Of a DNA stretch of 64,000 nt, positions 11,428-20,524 are shown one piece after another. Source of the DNA: Aerococcus christensenii. Its GTDB lineage: Bacteria; Bacillota; Bacilli; Lactobacillales; Aerococcaceae. Under the pieces are notes generated by a model that was not told the DNA's origin, did no database searches, and saw only the letters and a program-made list of their open reading frames with translations. The stretch covers positions 1,178,001 to 1,242,000 of the forward strand of contig NZ_CP014159.1 of the NCBI RefSeq assembly GCF_001543105.1, in the 5' to 3' direction. Numbering within the stretch: position 1 is the first letter of the stretch; every line of letters starts with the position of its first letter. Both the position numbers and the translations under genes were made by a program.

Positions 11428-12444
11428 GTGACAGCAGATACTTATGCAAGTTTAAATGTCACCGTGCGCATTCAAGAACAAGCACTTTTAGGAAAAAAAG
11501 ATTACGAAGCGCTCATCCAAAGCCCTTCCTATGAGGGAGCCTTAGCCCTTCTCGAATCCACACCTTACTCGTTGAATAAGGAAACAGGAAACGTGGAAGA
11601 AGGATTGATCAAGAGACTTCAGGAAGCTTACCAAGAAGCCTACAAGTTCACTCCTCATGCAGGAGTGATTGACCTTTGGGGCCTGCGGTATACTTACCAC
11701 AATCTCAAGGTCCTCTTCAAAGAAGACTATGCTCAGCGTGACTTGTCGTCCATGTACTTGCTTTTATCTAAGGAAGAAATTTCTTCTTTGAAACAGGCAG
11801 TGACGACAGGACATGCGGATTCCTTAGACCCGATCATTCTTCAAGCCGTTCGTTCTGTCAGAAGGTATATCAATGAGACCGGCTATATCAACGACATCTC
11901 ACTCTTGTTAGATGAAGCCTATCTGAATCATATCGCTAGCTTGGCCCCCAGCCTAGAGAACGATGACCTTCAGGAGCTTGTTAATCGTTTCATCGATTTG
12001 GAGAACTTGGCCTTGATTCTTCGGGCGATTCCCCAAGGCAAGGGACTCGGCTTTCTCAAAGCTACGCTCAACGCCCATGGCACAATTCAAGTTCCAGACT
12101 TAGTGGCCGCTCTCGAAGCCAAAGACTTCGACGGACTCTTTGCTCTGTTCCAAGCCAAGGATTACAGCGAAGACTTTGCCAGTCTCTTAGAGGGGATTAA
12201 GAATGCCTACCTCCAACACAAGGAGGCCTTTGATCTCTTAGATTTTGATCGCCAAAAGAATCTCTTAATTAGTCAGGTGCTCAGAAAGGCATCCTTACAA
12301 GCCTTCGGACCACTGCCGGTGGTTGCTTATCTCTACTTCTTAGAGAATGAGGTTACAAACTTACGCCTGATCTTAACGGCGAAGGCGAGTCATCTAGACA
12401 CCAGCAAAATCAAAGAAAGGATGCGACCAATCTATGCAGAGTAA
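11428..12444 (+). CDS. ntpC: V-type ATPase subunit C (d-type)
   Basis: 338 residues, all-helical soluble protein of the V-ATPase C/AC39 family, with conserved segments such as LEDLALIL-like IDLENLALILRAI and a C-terminal YFLENEVTNLRLIL that is typical of the family end. It bridges the central shaft and the NtpK ring. A GTG at 11419 is in frame, but the GTG at 11428 sits 8 bp after AAGGGAG and is preferred. It overlaps ntpG by 11 bp. Confidence 0.9.
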   Translation: MTADTYASLNVTVRIQEQALLGKKDYEALIQSPSYEGALALLESTPYSLNKETGNVEEGLIKRLQEAYQEAYKFTPHAGVIDLWGLRYTYHNLKVLFKEDYAQRDLSSMYLLLSKEEISSLKQAVTTGHADSLDPIILQAVRSVRRYINETGYINDISLLLDEAYLNHIASLAPSLENDDLQELVNRFIDLENLALILRAIPQGKGLGFLKATLNAHGTIQVPDLVAALEAKDFDGLFALFQAKDYSEDFASLLEGIKNAYLQHKEAFDLLDFDRQKNLLISQVLRKASLQAFGPLPVVAYLYFLENEVTNLRLILTAKASHLDTSKIKERMRPIYAE

Positions 12445-12745
12445 AATCGGAGTTGTCGGTGAAAAACAAGTGGTCCAAGCCTTTCAGATGATCGGTTTCG
12501 ACGCCTTCCCTGCAGAAGACGCCCAAACCGCTCGTTCGATTATTCGCCACTTGGCCGAAGAAGGCTATGGCATTATTTATTTGACTGAAACGCTCGCCAA
12601 AGAGCTAGAAGAAACCATTGCTTTTTATGATACCCAGGTGACCCCCGCCATCATCCTTATTCCTACCCACAATGGGAGCTTAGGAATAGGGAAGCGCCGG
12701 ATCCACCAAAACGTCGAAAAAGCAGTCGGACAAAATATCCTATAA
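12434..12745 (+). CDS. ntpG: V-type ATPase subunit F (NtpG)
   Basis: 103 residues with the Rossmann-like fold of subunit F: IGVVGEKQVVQAFQMIGFDAF at the start, GYGIIYLTETLA in the middle and VTPAIILIPTHNGSLGIG, near the usual TPAI(I/V)xIP motif. It binds the central shaft subunit D and modulates rotation. Its ATG lies inside the ntpC end, implying coupled translation. Confidence 0.92.
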   Translation: MQSKIGVVGEKQVVQAFQMIGFDAFPAEDAQTARSIIRHLAEEGYGIIYLTETLAKELEETIAFYDTQVTPAIILIPTHNGSLGIGKRRIHQNVEKAVGQNIL

Positions 12746-12763
12746 GCAAAAGGAGGAAACTCA

Positions 12764-14548
12764 TTGAAATCAGGTAAAATTATAGAGGTTTCTGGTCCTT
12801 TAGTAAAAGCAAGCGGCATGGAAGATGCTGCCGTTCAAGAAGTCTGTTATGTAGGAAACCTACACCTTATGGGTGAAATTATTGAAATGCATAAAGACAC
12901 CGCTTTTATTCAAGTTTATGAAGAAACTTCTGGGTTACAACCCGGTGAAGCGGTGGAACTCACAGGAGAACCGTTATCTGTTGAACTCGGACCAGGCTTA
13001 TTAAGCAAAATGTTTGACGGGATTCAACGTCCCTTAGATGACTTTATGCAAAGAACACAGTCCAATTTCCTAGAAAGAGGGGTTCAAGTGAACGCCCTTG
13101 ACCACAAGAAAGTTTGGGCTTTTGAAGCCAAGAAAAAGGTGGGCGATGCTGTCGTGAGTGGCGACATTGTCGGGACCGTTCAAGAAGGACCTGTGATTGA
13201 ACACAAGATCATGGTTCCTTACGGCGTAAAAGGGACGCTTGAAACCATTACGAGTGGTGACTACACCCTCGAGGATGACGTCTACACCCTCCGTCTCCAA
13301 GACGGTACGCTTAAGAGCTTCGGCCTCGCTCAACACTGGCCAGTTCGTCGGGGACGTCCCGTTCAACGCAAGATGCTCCCTCATGATGTCATGACGACCG
13401 GCCAACGGGTCATCGACACCTTCTTCCCAATCACCAAGGGAGGTGCGGCCGCTATTCCAGGACCTTTCGGGGCAGGGAAGACCGTCCTTCAACACCAAAT
13501 CGCCAAATATGCGGACGCAGACGTGGTCGTTTATGTCGGCTGTGGTGAACGTGGAAACGAAATGACCGAAGTTATTAACGAATTTCCAAAATTGATCGAC
13601 CCTAAGACGGGAGAGTCTATTATGCAACGGACCGTCTTGATCGCTAACACCTCTAACATGCCAGTGGCTGCGCGTGAAGCCTCCATCTACACCGGCATTA
13701 CCATCGCTGAATACTTCCGTGATATGGGGTATTCCGTTGCGATCATGGCGGACTCCACCTCACGTTGGGCGGAAGCCTTACGGGAAATGTCTGGCCGACT
13801 CGAAGAAATGCCAGGGGATGAAGGGTATCCTGCTTACCTCGGTAGCCGCCTCGCTGAATACTACGAACGGGCTGGCATGGTCGAAACTCTCGGTAATCCT
13901 GGACGAATCGGAGCAGTCACAGCGGTCGGAGCAGTTTCTCCTCCAGGGGGCGATACCTCTGAACCCGTGACCCAAAATACCATGCGGGTGGTCAAGGTGT
14001 ACTGGGGACTCGATGCTTCCCTCTCCCAACAACGCCACTTCCCAGCAGTTAACTGGTTGGATTCCTACTCCCTCTATCTCGATCAAGTGACGGCGAATAT
14101 CAGCCAGAAGATGGGCAAGGACTGGACAGGAATGGTTACCCAAGCCATGGCTATGCTCCAACAAGAGCAAAGCCTCCAAGAGATCGTTCGTTTGGTGGGG
14201 TTGGATGCCTTATCTCAAGAGGATCGCTTGACCCTTGTGATCACTCGGATGCTCAGAGAGGACTACCTCCAACAGAACTCCTACGATCCGGTCGATACCA
14301 AGACCTCCGCAGACAAACAATACAAGATGCTCAGAAACATTCTCTCCTTCAATACCCAAGCGCGTCGTACCCTCGGACTCGGTGCCTATTATGACGAGAT
14401 CCTCCAGGGAACCAGCGACCTTCGCGAACGCATTGCGCGGATGAAGTATGTTCCAGAAGAAGAGATTAGCCAATTAGATGAACTCGAAGCAGCCATTCAA
14501 CCTTGTCTAGAGGCTGTCATGCAAAAAGGAGGAATGGACGAGTGTTAA
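12764..14548 (+). CDS. ntpA: V-type ATPase catalytic subunit A
   Basis: 594 residues. The Walker A loop GPFGAGKT lies near residue 236, with the catalytic GCGERGNEM segment and [19 protein letters not shown] further on, all hallmarks of the V/A-type catalytic A chain. A non-homologous region at about residues 110-190 distinguishes it from F-type beta. A TTG start at 12764 with AAAGGAGG (12749-12755) 8 bp ahead gives the family start [12 protein letters not shown]. The stop overlaps the ntpB GTG start. Confidence 0.97.
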   Translation: MKSGKIIEVSGPLVKASGMEDAAVQEVCYVGNLHLMGEIIEMHKDTAFIQVYEETSGLQPGEAVELTGEPLSVELGPGLLSKMFDGIQRPLDDFMQRTQSNFLERGVQVNALDHKKVWAFEAKKKVGDAVVSGDIVGTVQEGPVIEHKIMVPYGVKGTLETITSGDYTLEDDVYTLRLQDGTLKSFGLAQHWPVRRGRPVQRKMLPHDVMTTGQRVIDTFFPITKGGAAAIPGPFGAGKTVLQHQIAKYADADVVVYVGCGERGNEMTEVINEFPKLIDPKTGESIMQRTVLIANTSNMPVAAREASIYTGITIAEYFRDMGYSVAIMADSTSRWAEALREMSGRLEEMPGDEGYPAYLGSRLAEYYERAGMVETLGNPGRIGAVTAVGAVSPPGGDTSEPVTQNTMRVVKVYWGLDASLSQQRHFPAVNWLDSYSLYLDQVTANISQKMGKDWTGMVTQAMAMLQQEQSLQEIVRLVGLDALSQEDRLTLVITRMLREDYLQQNSYDPVDTKTSADKQYKMLRNILSFNTQARRTLGLGAYYDEILQGTSDLRERIARMKYVPEEEISQLDELEAAIQPCLEAVMQKGGMDEC

Positions 14549-15930
14549 AAGAATACAAGTCAATCGCAGACGTTTCAGGTCCTTTGATGATTATTGATGA
14601 TGTCAAGGGCGTGGGTTACAGCGAACTCGTTGAGATCAAACTTCAAAACGGGGAGACCCGAATCGGAGAAGTCCTCGAAGTCCAAGAAGACAAAGCCGTT
14701 GTTCAAATCTATGGGGGCGGTTCTGGGATCAACCTCAGAGATACCCGCGTTCGCTTCCAAGGACATCCCCTCGAATTTGGAGTGTCCCTCGATATTATCG
14801 GGCGTACCTTTGACGGGTTGGGACATGTGATCGACGGAGGCCCAGCCCCTATCCCTGACCAATCCCGAGATATCAACGGGATGGCGATTAATCCGATGGC
14901 TCGGGAATACCCCGATGAATTCATCCAAACAGGGATCTCTACCATCGACCATATGAACTCCCTCGTTCGTGGTCAAAAATTGCCGATCTTCTCAGGCGCC
15001 GGCCTTCCCCACAAGGAACTCGCAGCCCAGATCGCTCGGCAAGCCACCGTGCTTAACGACCACGAAAAATTCGCCGTTGTCTTTGCCGCCATGGGAGTTA
15101 CCTATGAAGATGCCCAATACTTCATTAACAGCTTCAAGGAAACCGGAGCCATCGACCGGTCAGTGATGTTCATTAACTTGGCCGACGATCCTTCCATTGA
15201 ACGGTTAGCCACTCCAAAAGTAGCCCTCACCGCCGCAGAATATCTCGCTTATGAGAAGGACATGCACGTTCTCGTTATCCTCACCGATATGACCAACTAC
15301 TGTGAAGCCTTGCGGGAAGTGTCCGCCGCACGTCGGGAAGTCCCAGGACGTCGGGGGTATCCAGGTTACCTCTATACCAACCTCTCCACCCTCTATGAAC
15401 GGGCAGGGCGGATCAAGGGCTGCAAGGGGTCTGTGACCCAATTGCCGATCTTGACCATGCCGGAAGATGATATTACCCATCCGATCCCAGACTTGACTGG
15501 ATATATCACAGAAGGGCAGATCATCCTCGACCGAGACCTCGACCACCGCGGTATTCAACCGCCGATCGACGTTCTCCCTTCGCTCTCACGTTTGAAAGAT
15601 GACGGAACAGGGGAAGGCAAGACCCGAGAAGACCACGCCGATACCATGAACCAACTCTTTGCGGCATATGCCAAAGGGAAGGAAGCCAGAGAACTCGCTG
15701 TTGTCCTTGGGGAATCCGCTCTCTCAGACGCTGACAAGTGCTACCTCAAGTTCGCCGATGCCTTCGAGAAAGAATACGTCAACCAAGGTTTCGACACCAA
15801 CCGAACTATCTTCGAGACCCTCGATCTCGCCTGGAAGCTCCTCACCCTCTTACCAAAATCTGAACTCACTCGGATTAACGACAAGTATATCGATAAATAC
15901 TATCCTAAAACGGATGAGACAGAAGATTAA
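14542..15930 (+). CDS. ntpB: V-type ATPase regulatory subunit B
   Basis: 462 residues. The non-catalytic B chain has [20 protein letters not shown] in place of a full Walker A, and [18 protein letters not shown], characteristic of subunit B. A GTG at 14542 with AAAGGAGGA 8 bp ahead matches the family start (MLKEYKSI). The frame is open upstream inside ntpA, but that would add nearly 40 bp of overlap with no ribosome site. It pairs with NtpA in the hexameric head. Confidence 0.97.
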   Translation: MLKEYKSIADVSGPLMIIDDVKGVGYSELVEIKLQNGETRIGEVLEVQEDKAVVQIYGGGSGINLRDTRVRFQGHPLEFGVSLDIIGRTFDGLGHVIDGGPAPIPDQSRDINGMAINPMAREYPDEFIQTGISTIDHMNSLVRGQKLPIFSGAGLPHKELAAQIARQATVLNDHEKFAVVFAAMGVTYEDAQYFINSFKETGAIDRSVMFINLADDPSIERLATPKVALTAAEYLAYEKDMHVLVILTDMTNYCEALREVSAARREVPGRRGYPGYLYTNLSTLYERAGRIKGCKGSVTQLPILTMPEDDITHPIPDLTGYITEGQIILDRDLDHRGIQPPIDVLPSLSRLKDDGTGEGKTREDHADTMNQLFAAYAKGKEARELAVVLGESALSDADKCYLKFADAFEKEYVNQGFDTNRTIFETLDLAWKLLTLLPKSELTRINDKYIDKYYPKTDETED

Positions 15931-15962
15931 GGGCAAGCAGCAGAGAAAGGGGAGTGAATGAC

Positions 15963-16595
15963 ATGGCCAATGCCTTAAATGTCAAGCCGACGCGGATGGA
16001 ACTGCAGAAGTTGAAGAGTCATCTCGCCATTGCACGCCGTGGCCATAAACTCTTGAAGGACAAGCAAGACGAATTGATGCGGCAGTTTATTGAGAAGATC
16101 AAACAGAACAATAAGCTCCGCCAAGAAGTCGAAGCTTCCCTCGAAGAAGCCTTGAAAAATTTTGTGTTGGCATCTTCTGTGATGAAGGGCGCTTATCTAG
16201 ATGAACTCCTAGCGATTCCGAGCCAATCGGTGAAAGTAGATATTCATAAGGAAAACATTATGAGTGTCGAAGTGCCGAAGATGACCTTTCAAGCAGCGGA
16301 GGATGCGGAGGAGTCCCACCTCGCCTTAAGCTACCTGAACACTTCGAGTGAATGGGATGAGGCCGTTCAGACCTTGAACCAGATCATGAAGCCGCTCCTA
16401 GAGCTGAGTGAACTGGAGAAGACCTGTCAGTTGATGGCAGATGACATAGAGAGCACACGTAGACGGGTGAATGCCCTAGAATATCGCGTGATTCCAGATA
16501 CACAAGAGACCATCGCTTTTATCGAGAGCAAGCTAGAAGAGAGTGAACGCTCGACAAAGACGCGGATGATTAAGATTAAAGATATGAATCATTAA
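15963..16595 (+). CDS. ntpD: V-type ATPase subunit D (central shaft)
   Basis: 211 residues, a long helical hairpin. The N-terminus VKPTRMELQKLKSHLAIARRGHKLLKDK and the C-terminal RRRVNALEYRVIPDTQETI are conserved landmarks of V-ATPase subunit D, the rotating shaft. AAAGGGGAG (15947-15955) precedes ATG 15963; a GTG at 15954 is in frame but overlaps the ribosome site. It is the last gene before the operon terminator. Confidence 0.95.
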   Translation: MANALNVKPTRMELQKLKSHLAIARRGHKLLKDKQDELMRQFIEKIKQNNKLRQEVEASLEEALKNFVLASSVMKGAYLDELLAIPSQSVKVDIHKENIMSVEVPKMTFQAAEDAEESHLALSYLNTSSEWDEAVQTLNQIMKPLLELSELEKTCQLMADDIESTRRRVNALEYRVIPDTQETIAFIESKLEESERSTKTRMIKIKDMNH

Positions 16596-16597
16596 AG

Positions 16598-16631
16598 AAA
16601 AAGCCCCCCTCTATCCTGAGGGGGCTTTTTT
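16598..16631 (+). terminator. V-ATPase operon terminator
   Basis: AAAAGCCCCC and GGGGGCTTTT stem with a short loop, followed by a T-run; 3 bp after the ntpD stop. Confidence 0.92.
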
Positions 16632-16727
16632 GTGTGGAGAAGGGGTCTTCGGATGAGAAGCGCATAGAGTATGTCGGGAGTGCTAAGGACGGTTATTGGA
16701 AAGTTTACAACTAAAAAATGTGCTCCT

Positions 16728-16802
16728 TCATCCTTCATCGTTTAAATCTGACCATAGTTCCTCTAAAGTATTAAAGCTCTTCATTCTGCTCGTTCTATTC
16801 AT
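16728..16802 (-). pseudogene. 24-codon ORF in the toxin position after the antitoxin
   Basis: An ATG at 16802 overlaps the RelB-like antitoxin stop by 8 bp, as RelE-family toxin genes often do, but the frame closes after 24 codons (MNRTSRMKSFNTLEELWSDL and four more residues). It does not resemble a full toxin. It may be a remnant or chance; no function is assigned. Confidence 0.25.
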
Positions 16803-16989
16803 CGGGGTCGTCCCATTGCCCTGTGATTTGGACTTTAAAGGGTAAACCTTGACGCATGACAATTTGTCGGAAATAGATATTTATAGCTTTTGAAAAGTCC
16901 AAGCCCAAAGAATTGAGAATTTCTTGTGTATCTTCCTTTAATTGTTTGTCGATTTTAATGGTAACTGTGGTCTTTGTGTTTTGTGTCAT
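16795..16989 (-). CDS. RelB/DinJ-family antitoxin, without visible toxin
   Basis: 64 residues. TKTTVTIKIDKQLKEDTQEI followed by LGLDFSKAINIYFRQIVMRQGLPF is the ribbon-helix-helix layout of RelB/DinJ antitoxins. The ATG at 16989 is chosen because it starts the family N-terminus (MTQNTK); the frame extends upstream to 17040. In the family it represses its own operon and neutralises a RelE/YafQ-type RNase, but no toxin frame follows. A 24-codon ORF overlaps its stop instead. It is probably an orphan or a decayed module. Confidence 0.8.
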   Translation of the reverse strand: MTQNTKTTVTIKIDKQLKEDTQEILNSLGLDFSKAINIYFRQIVMRQGLPFKVQITGQWDDPDE

Positions 16990-17133
16990 AATATCGCCTT
17001 CTTTCACTTTCAATTTTAGATGTTGTTTATGTTTTGTCAAGAAAAAGAGGGGAGCAGAGCTTGTAGGCTATAAAAATCTTCAGCGAATAGGCTATGCAAA
17101 AGAGAAAAGGATGGTCTACTAAAGCTGTGGAAC

Positions 17134-17295
17134 ATGAGGATGTTCTCAATGAAAAACACAATTCCCCTAGAAGGTGCACCTTCTAGGAGGATCTTTATCG
17201 CTATTTGTTGGGAGATAGCGTGTGTGGTTACAGGACTATTTGGGAAGGTGGAAGCTTCGGTTGGAGGGGCTAAAGATATTGGAGGACAAGAGTAG
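17134..17295 (+). CDS. candidate small membrane-like protein, unknown
   Basis: A 53-codon frame with a hydrophobic middle (RIFIAICWEIACVVTGLFG) and a Gly-rich end (SVGGAKDIGG). It stops 9 bp before a hairpin that could terminate both strands. No convincing ribosome site precedes the ATGs at 17134, 17140 or 17149, and a minus-strand frame overlaps it. It contains the perfect 22-bp palindrome at 17166-17187. I do not recognise it; it may be non-coding. Confidence 0.2.
   Translation: MRMFSMKNTIPLEGAPSRRIFIAICWEIACVVTGLFGKVEASVGGAKDIGGQE
17166..17187. repeat. perfect 22-bp palindrome
   Basis: The 11-bp arm CCTAGAAGGTG is followed immediately by its exact reverse complement CACCTTCTAGG, with no loop. 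This looks like a dimer-binding site rather than an RNA hairpin. Confidence 0.6.
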
Positions 17296-17303
17296 GGGAC
17301 TAC

Positions 17304-17336
17304 AAAAAAAGGACTGTTCACGAGGAACAGTCCTTT
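17304..17336 (-). terminator. terminator of the LPXTG gene
   Basis: AAGGACTGTTC and GAACAGTCCTT stem. The plus-strand A7 tract gives a T7 tail on the minus strand, downstream of the surface-protein stop. Confidence 0.85.
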
Positions 17337-17396
17337 TGCGTAGGATCAACAAACCAAAATTGCCAAAAGTAATATTAAACTATGTGTTGGCTAAAA

Positions 17397-19160
17397 TTAT
17401 TTACGACGACGGAAAGCAAATACAGAACCTGTAGAAGCAAGTGCTAAGCCCATAAGAGCTACAGAACCTGCGATAGCACCTGTCTTAGGTAATGCTTTCT
17501 TCTTAGCAGCTTTCTTGTCAGCAGCTTTCTTGTCAGCAGCCTTCTTGTCAGCAGCCTTCTTGTCAGCAGCTTTCTTGTCAGCAGCTTTCTTGTCTTCTGC
17601 TTTCTTGTCTTCTGCTTTCTTGTCTTCTGCTTTCTTGTCTTCTGCTTTTTTGCCTTCTACTTTAGCAGCTGGAACAACTTTCTTGCCGTCCATGGTTAAT
17701 TTGTAGAAGTAACGACCCATACGTTTGTTGAAGTTAACTTCGTAACCTGTGTTGATTTCGTGGTCAACTTTAAGAGCAGCTTCAGCAGCTTTCACAGCGT
17801 TTGCTTTGCTTGCGAAACCTTGGGTGTTGTCTTCGAAATGACCTTTTTCTTTGCCTTCTTCAATGGTTAATGCATAGAAGTAACGAACATCGGTTACTTT
17901 CCCTTTATCGTCTTTGTATTCATGACGAGCGATCTTGTAACCTTTGTTGATGCCATCATTTTTAAGAAGGGCATCTTCAGCAGCTTGTTCTGCGTCCACA
18001 ACAAAGTGGAAGCCTGTTTCGTTGTTTTCTTCTGCAGCAGGTTTTTCGCCTTCAGGTTTTTCGCCTTCAGGTTTTTCGCCTTCAGGTTTTTCACCTTCAG
18101 GTTTTTTATCATCAGGTTTTTCACCTTCAGGTTTTTTATCATCAGGTTTTTCACCTTCAGGTTTTTTATCATCAGGTTTTTCACCTTCAGGTTTTTTATC
18201 ATCAGGTTTTTCAGATTCTTGAGCACCTGCAAGTTGAAGAGCTTCAGTTAAAACAGCTTGGTTATCTTCACCGGTAAGAGTTGTTTTAGCATCTACCTTT
18301 TGTGCTTTAATAGTAGCATTGAGTAAGAGAAGGGCAGTCTCATAATCTGCTTTAGCAGTTTCAAGAGCTTGTTTAGCTGTGTCAACAGCTTGAACATCTT
18401 CTTGACCGTAAGCTTCAAGATTTGCTAATGCTTTTTCAGCTTTTTCAACTGCATCTTTAGCATCTTTTAAGCCAGCAGTTTCTTGATGATCTTCTGGTTT
18501 TTTGAGCTCGAGCTTCCCTTCAGCCTCTGTGATAGCTTGAATTTCTTTTTCAGCAGCCTCTTTTTTATCTTCAGCAGCCTTGTGTTTAGAAAGCACATCA
18601 GCATATTTTACATCAAGAACAGTTTTTTGATCATCATCTTTAGCTGTAGCATACGCTGTTGTATAAGCTTTGTATTCTTCACTTGCTTCAATGGCTTTGA
18701 CTTCTTTTTCAGCAGCCTTTTGTTTAGCTTCTTGTGTAGTTTTTTCAGCTGCTAAATTTTCTTTTTGTTTATTGTAGGTAGCTAATTTTGCGTCGTACTC
18801 AGCTTTTGCTTTATCTTCTTTGGCTTGAAGTTGATCACGTTTAACCTTTAAGGCTGCAATGTCAGCTTTCTTAGCAGCAATTTTGTCATCTTTTTCTGAG
18901 TCTGCTTGAACGGCTTTTTCAGCCTCTTTAACTGCAGCTTCCTTAGTCGCAATAGTTGTCTTTGCCTTCTTAACATTTTCCACTCTAGATTGTAAAGCTT
19001 CAGCGATCGCTGCACTTTCAGCTCTTGTTTTAGGTGCTGTAGCTGCAGTATTTGTTCCTTCAGCAGCAGAAGCAACGGTTGCTTCGCTAGCGAAGAATAC
19101 ACCAGCAGCTGCGGTAGTAGCGGTTGCTGCTAATAACAATTTCTTCAAATTTTTTGTCAT
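17397..19160 (-). CDS. LPXTG-anchored coiled-coil surface protein with KPE/KAED repeats
   Basis: 587 residues. In order: signal peptide ([20 protein letters not shown], cleavage likely near ATVASA); a Lys/Glu/Ala coiled coil (about 35-300); a Pro-rich wall-spanning tract of [10 protein letters not shown] units changing to EKPEG units; two related ~50-residue modules with GYKIARHE...YFYALT and GYEVNFN...YFYKLT; KKAED then KKAAD repeats; LPKTG, a hydrophobic helix and FRRRK for sortase. ATG 19160 follows AAAGGAG. Coiled-coil LPXTG proteins often bind host or surface ligands, but the ligand here is unknown. The DNA repeats make it prone to copy-number change. Confidence 0.9.
   Translation of the reverse strand: MTKNLKKLLLAATATTAAAGVFFASEATVASAAEGTNTAATAPKTRAESAAIAEALQSRVENVKKAKTTIATKEAAVKEAEKAVQADSEKDDKIAAKKADIAALKVKRDQLQAKEDKAKAEYDAKLATYNKQKENLAAEKTTQEAKQKAAEKEVKAIEASEEYKAYTTAYATAKDDDQKTVLDVKYADVLSKHKAAEDKKEAAEKEIQAITEAEGKLELKKPEDHQETAGLKDAKDAVEKAEKALANLEAYGQEDVQAVDTAKQALETAKADYETALLLLNATIKAQKVDAKTTLTGEDNQAVLTEALQLAGAQESEKPDDKKPEGEKPDDKKPEGEKPDDKKPEGEKPDDKKPEGEKPEGEKPEGEKPEGEKPAAEENNETGFHFVVDAEQAAEDALLKNDGINKGYKIARHEYKDDKGKVTDVRYFYALTIEEGKEKGHFEDNTQGFASKANAVKAAEAALKVDHEINTGYEVNFNKRMGRYFYKLTMDGKKVVPAAKVEGKKAEDKKAEDKKAEDKKAEDKKAADKKAADKKAADKKAADKKAADKKAAKKKALPKTGAIAGSVALMGLALASTGSVFAFRRRK
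17515..17645. repeat. 15-bp tandem repeats encoding [10 protein letters not shown]
   Basis: About nine head-to-tail copies of a 15-bp unit (minus-strand coding for Lys-Lys-Ala-Ala/Glu-Asp) lie just before the sortase signal. Two sub-types are grouped in blocks, which suggests recent duplication by slippage. Confidence 0.9.
18035..18215. repeat. 15- and 30-bp tandem repeats encoding the Pro-rich wall-spanning tract
   Basis: Four near-identical 30-bp units ([10 protein letters not shown]) follow several 15-bp units (EKPEG). Copies are nearly identical at the DNA level, consistent with slippage expansion. Confidence 0.9.
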
Positions 19161-19286
19161 ATGACATTCTCCTTTCGATATATCGAATAAAATATTGAGC
19201 AGTGAGCAGGAAGAACTTGAAAAGGAAGTACATGATCTTAAGATCCCTCTCAAAAATATGTCTTCACTATCCACTACTTTGAGTTT

Positions 19287-19315
19287 ATTATATCATTGAA
19301 AAGAGTAAAAGACAA
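19287..19315 (-). promoter_or_regulatory. promoter of the LPXTG gene
   Basis: On the minus strand TTGTCT (19315-19310), 17 bp, TATAAT (19292-19287). This gives a leader of about 120 nt before the ATG. Confidence 0.7.
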
Positions 19316-19454
19316 AAGGAAGCGATTTCTATTTTGTAACCAAATTGTTACAAAAGAAGATAGTTCTTAAGGACCTTGTTATATCAAGATCTTTGAGGAA
19401 AGTTTGCCTTTCAAGGAGAAAAATCGAAAAATTTTTCGAAAAAAATTGAGAGAG

Positions 19455-19490
19455 GAGGTTGACAAAAGGAGTCGTCAGATCGTTCTTATT
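19455..19490 (+). promoter_or_regulatory. bipartite promoter-like element, copy A (sigma gene)
   Basis: GAGGTTGACA (19455-19464), 16 bp, CGTTCTTAT (19481-19489). The same two blocks with the same spacing occur at 20221-20255 before the downstream operon, which suggests a common sigma specificity and autoregulation. Confidence 0.6.
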
Positions 19491-19496
19491 AATAAA

Positions 19497-19539
19497 AGGG
19501 GGTTCCCCCTTATACCCTATCATATATACCCTATCATAT
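19497..19539 (+). repeat. leader hairpin plus two tandem 14-bp repeats
   Basis: AGGGGGTTCCCCCT (19497-19510) can fold into a small hairpin. It is followed by two exact head-to-tail copies of ATACCCTATCATAT (19512-19525, 19526-19539), immediately before the AAAGGAGG ribosome site of the sigma-factor gene. Confidence 0.75.
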
Positions 19540-19555
19540 AAAGGAGGCGTTTGAA

Positions 19556-20203
19556 ATGGAACGGAAATTTCAGGGTGAAGATGTGAAGTGGAAAGAAGAA
19601 TGGTTAGATGGAGAAGGTAATCATGAAGAATGGAGAGATTTGACAGGAGAGGAGCGCGAGATTTTTATTCTGAAGAAGTTTGAGGGTATTCCTCGCAAGG
19701 TCTTGGCACGCTACAGTCATAAGATCAGTCGGGCGGATTATGATGATTACTTGCAGGAGCTGCGGTTGAAGCTGTGGTTCTTGGTGAAGAAGTTCGATGG
19801 CGACTGCCTGGGTGAGGATAAGCCGCGCTTCATTGCCTATGCTACGCAGGGTTTACAGTGGAAGATGATCGAGTTATTGCGCAAGCAATCTCGGGAACAG
19901 AAGCGGTGTATTTGTGTGGACTGGCAGGAAGATATGGATAGCTGGGCCTTGGAGAACTTGCCTTGGCGAGATCCAGGGATGTCTTCTGAGGAGAGGGAGC
20001 GCATAGAGCGGGAATACTTGATGCTGGCATCGGAGGTTCTGTCGACGAGTGATTGGGAGATTTTCCAGGCCCTCTTTCAGAAGCGAGCCTTGGTGACGGA
20101 ATTAGCGAGAGAGCGGGGGATTACTCGGCAAGCTATGTATAAGCGGGTGAAGCGGATCTACCAGTCTTTGAAGGAGGTCTTGAAGTTTTTATTCGAGGAT
20201 TAG
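19556..20203 (+). CDS. sigma-70-family alternative sigma factor
   Basis: 215 residues. DYDDYLQELRLKLWFLVKKF and RFIAYATQGLQWKMIELLRK fit region 2 (core binding and -10 recognition); TELARERGITRQAMYKRVKRI near the C-terminus is a region 4 helix-turn-helix. There is no region 1 or 3, as in small SigH/ComX/phage-type sigma factors. AAAGGAGG precedes the ATG by 8 bp. No anti-sigma gene is evident. It is followed by three small genes behind a copy of its own upstream element. It could be a ComX-like competence sigma factor, but I see no competence genes adjacent. Confidence 0.75.
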   Translation: MERKFQGEDVKWKEEWLDGEGNHEEWRDLTGEEREIFILKKFEGIPRKVLARYSHKISRADYDDYLQELRLKLWFLVKKFDGDCLGEDKPRFIAYATQGLQWKMIELLRKQSREQKRCICVDWQEDMDSWALENLPWRDPGMSSEERERIEREYLMLASEVLSTSDWEIFQALFQKRALVTELARERGITRQAMYKRVKRIYQSLKEVLKFLFED

Positions 20204-20220
20204 GAAGAATTTTTGGATAA

Positions 20221-20258
20221 GAGGTTGACAAGGGAGAGGCTAAGAGCGTTTTTATAAG
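20221..20258 (+). promoter_or_regulatory. bipartite promoter-like element, copy B (DUF operon)
   Basis: GAGGTTGACA (20221-20230), 16 bp, CGTTTTTAT (20247-20255). This is the partner of copy A before the sigma gene. A conventional TATAAG at 20253-20258 would have a 22-bp spacer, too long for the housekeeping sigma. Confidence 0.6.
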
Positions 20259-20314
20259 TGTAAGCGGCTTACAAAAGAAGAATAGTAAAGGACAGTAAGA
20301 AAGGAGCTTGACTG

Positions 20315-20512
20315 ATGAAGGCTTTTAGTAAGGGACAGTTGAATATTGAGACGACGGTGACAGGGACGGATAAGCGTGTGGTGTATGTGATGAAGGACTT
20401 GGTAGAGGACGTGACGGATGAGAAGGTATTGAAGGTACGTGACGCAGTAGCGGGTCTTTTGGTGGATCCGATTGATGGGATGAGCGCAACGATGGTTTAT
20501 CAATTTTCTTAG
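20315..20512 (+). CDS. DUF1659-like small protein
   Basis: 65 residues: a beta-rich N-terminal half (GQLNIETTVTGTDKRVVYVM) followed by VTDEKVLKVRDAVAGLL. The layout of strands, then a short acidic linker and one helix, resembles DUF1659, whose members commonly sit beside DUF2922 genes in Firmicutes. Function is unknown in the family. GAAAGGAG precedes the ATG. It is the first gene of a three-gene operon with the DUF2922 and membrane proteins, behind the shared bipartite element. Confidence 0.6.
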   Translation: MKAFSKGQLNIETTVTGTDKRVVYVMKDLVEDVTDEKVLKVRDAVAGLLVDPIDGMSATMVYQFS

Positions 20513-20524
20513 GAGGGGTAGAGA

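Noticed and set aside
16640..16713. Plus-strand stretch reading DEKRIEYVGSAKDGYWKVYN then stop after the V-ATPase terminator
   Set aside because: It looks protein-like, perhaps a gene tail, but has no start codon or ribosome site and is too short to identify.
17515..18215. Possible CRISPR array in the repeat tracts
   Set aside because: Repeats are direct multiples of 15 bp without unique spacers and code for protein in one frame.
17894..18251. Long open frames antisense and out of frame to the LPXTG gene
   Set aside because: They arise from the 15-bp coding repeats and have no ribosome sites or non-repetitive content.
20253..20258. TATAAG as a housekeeping -10 with TTGACA at 20225
   Set aside because: The spacer would be 22 bp; the CGTT block at a conserved 16 bp fits the duplicate element better.
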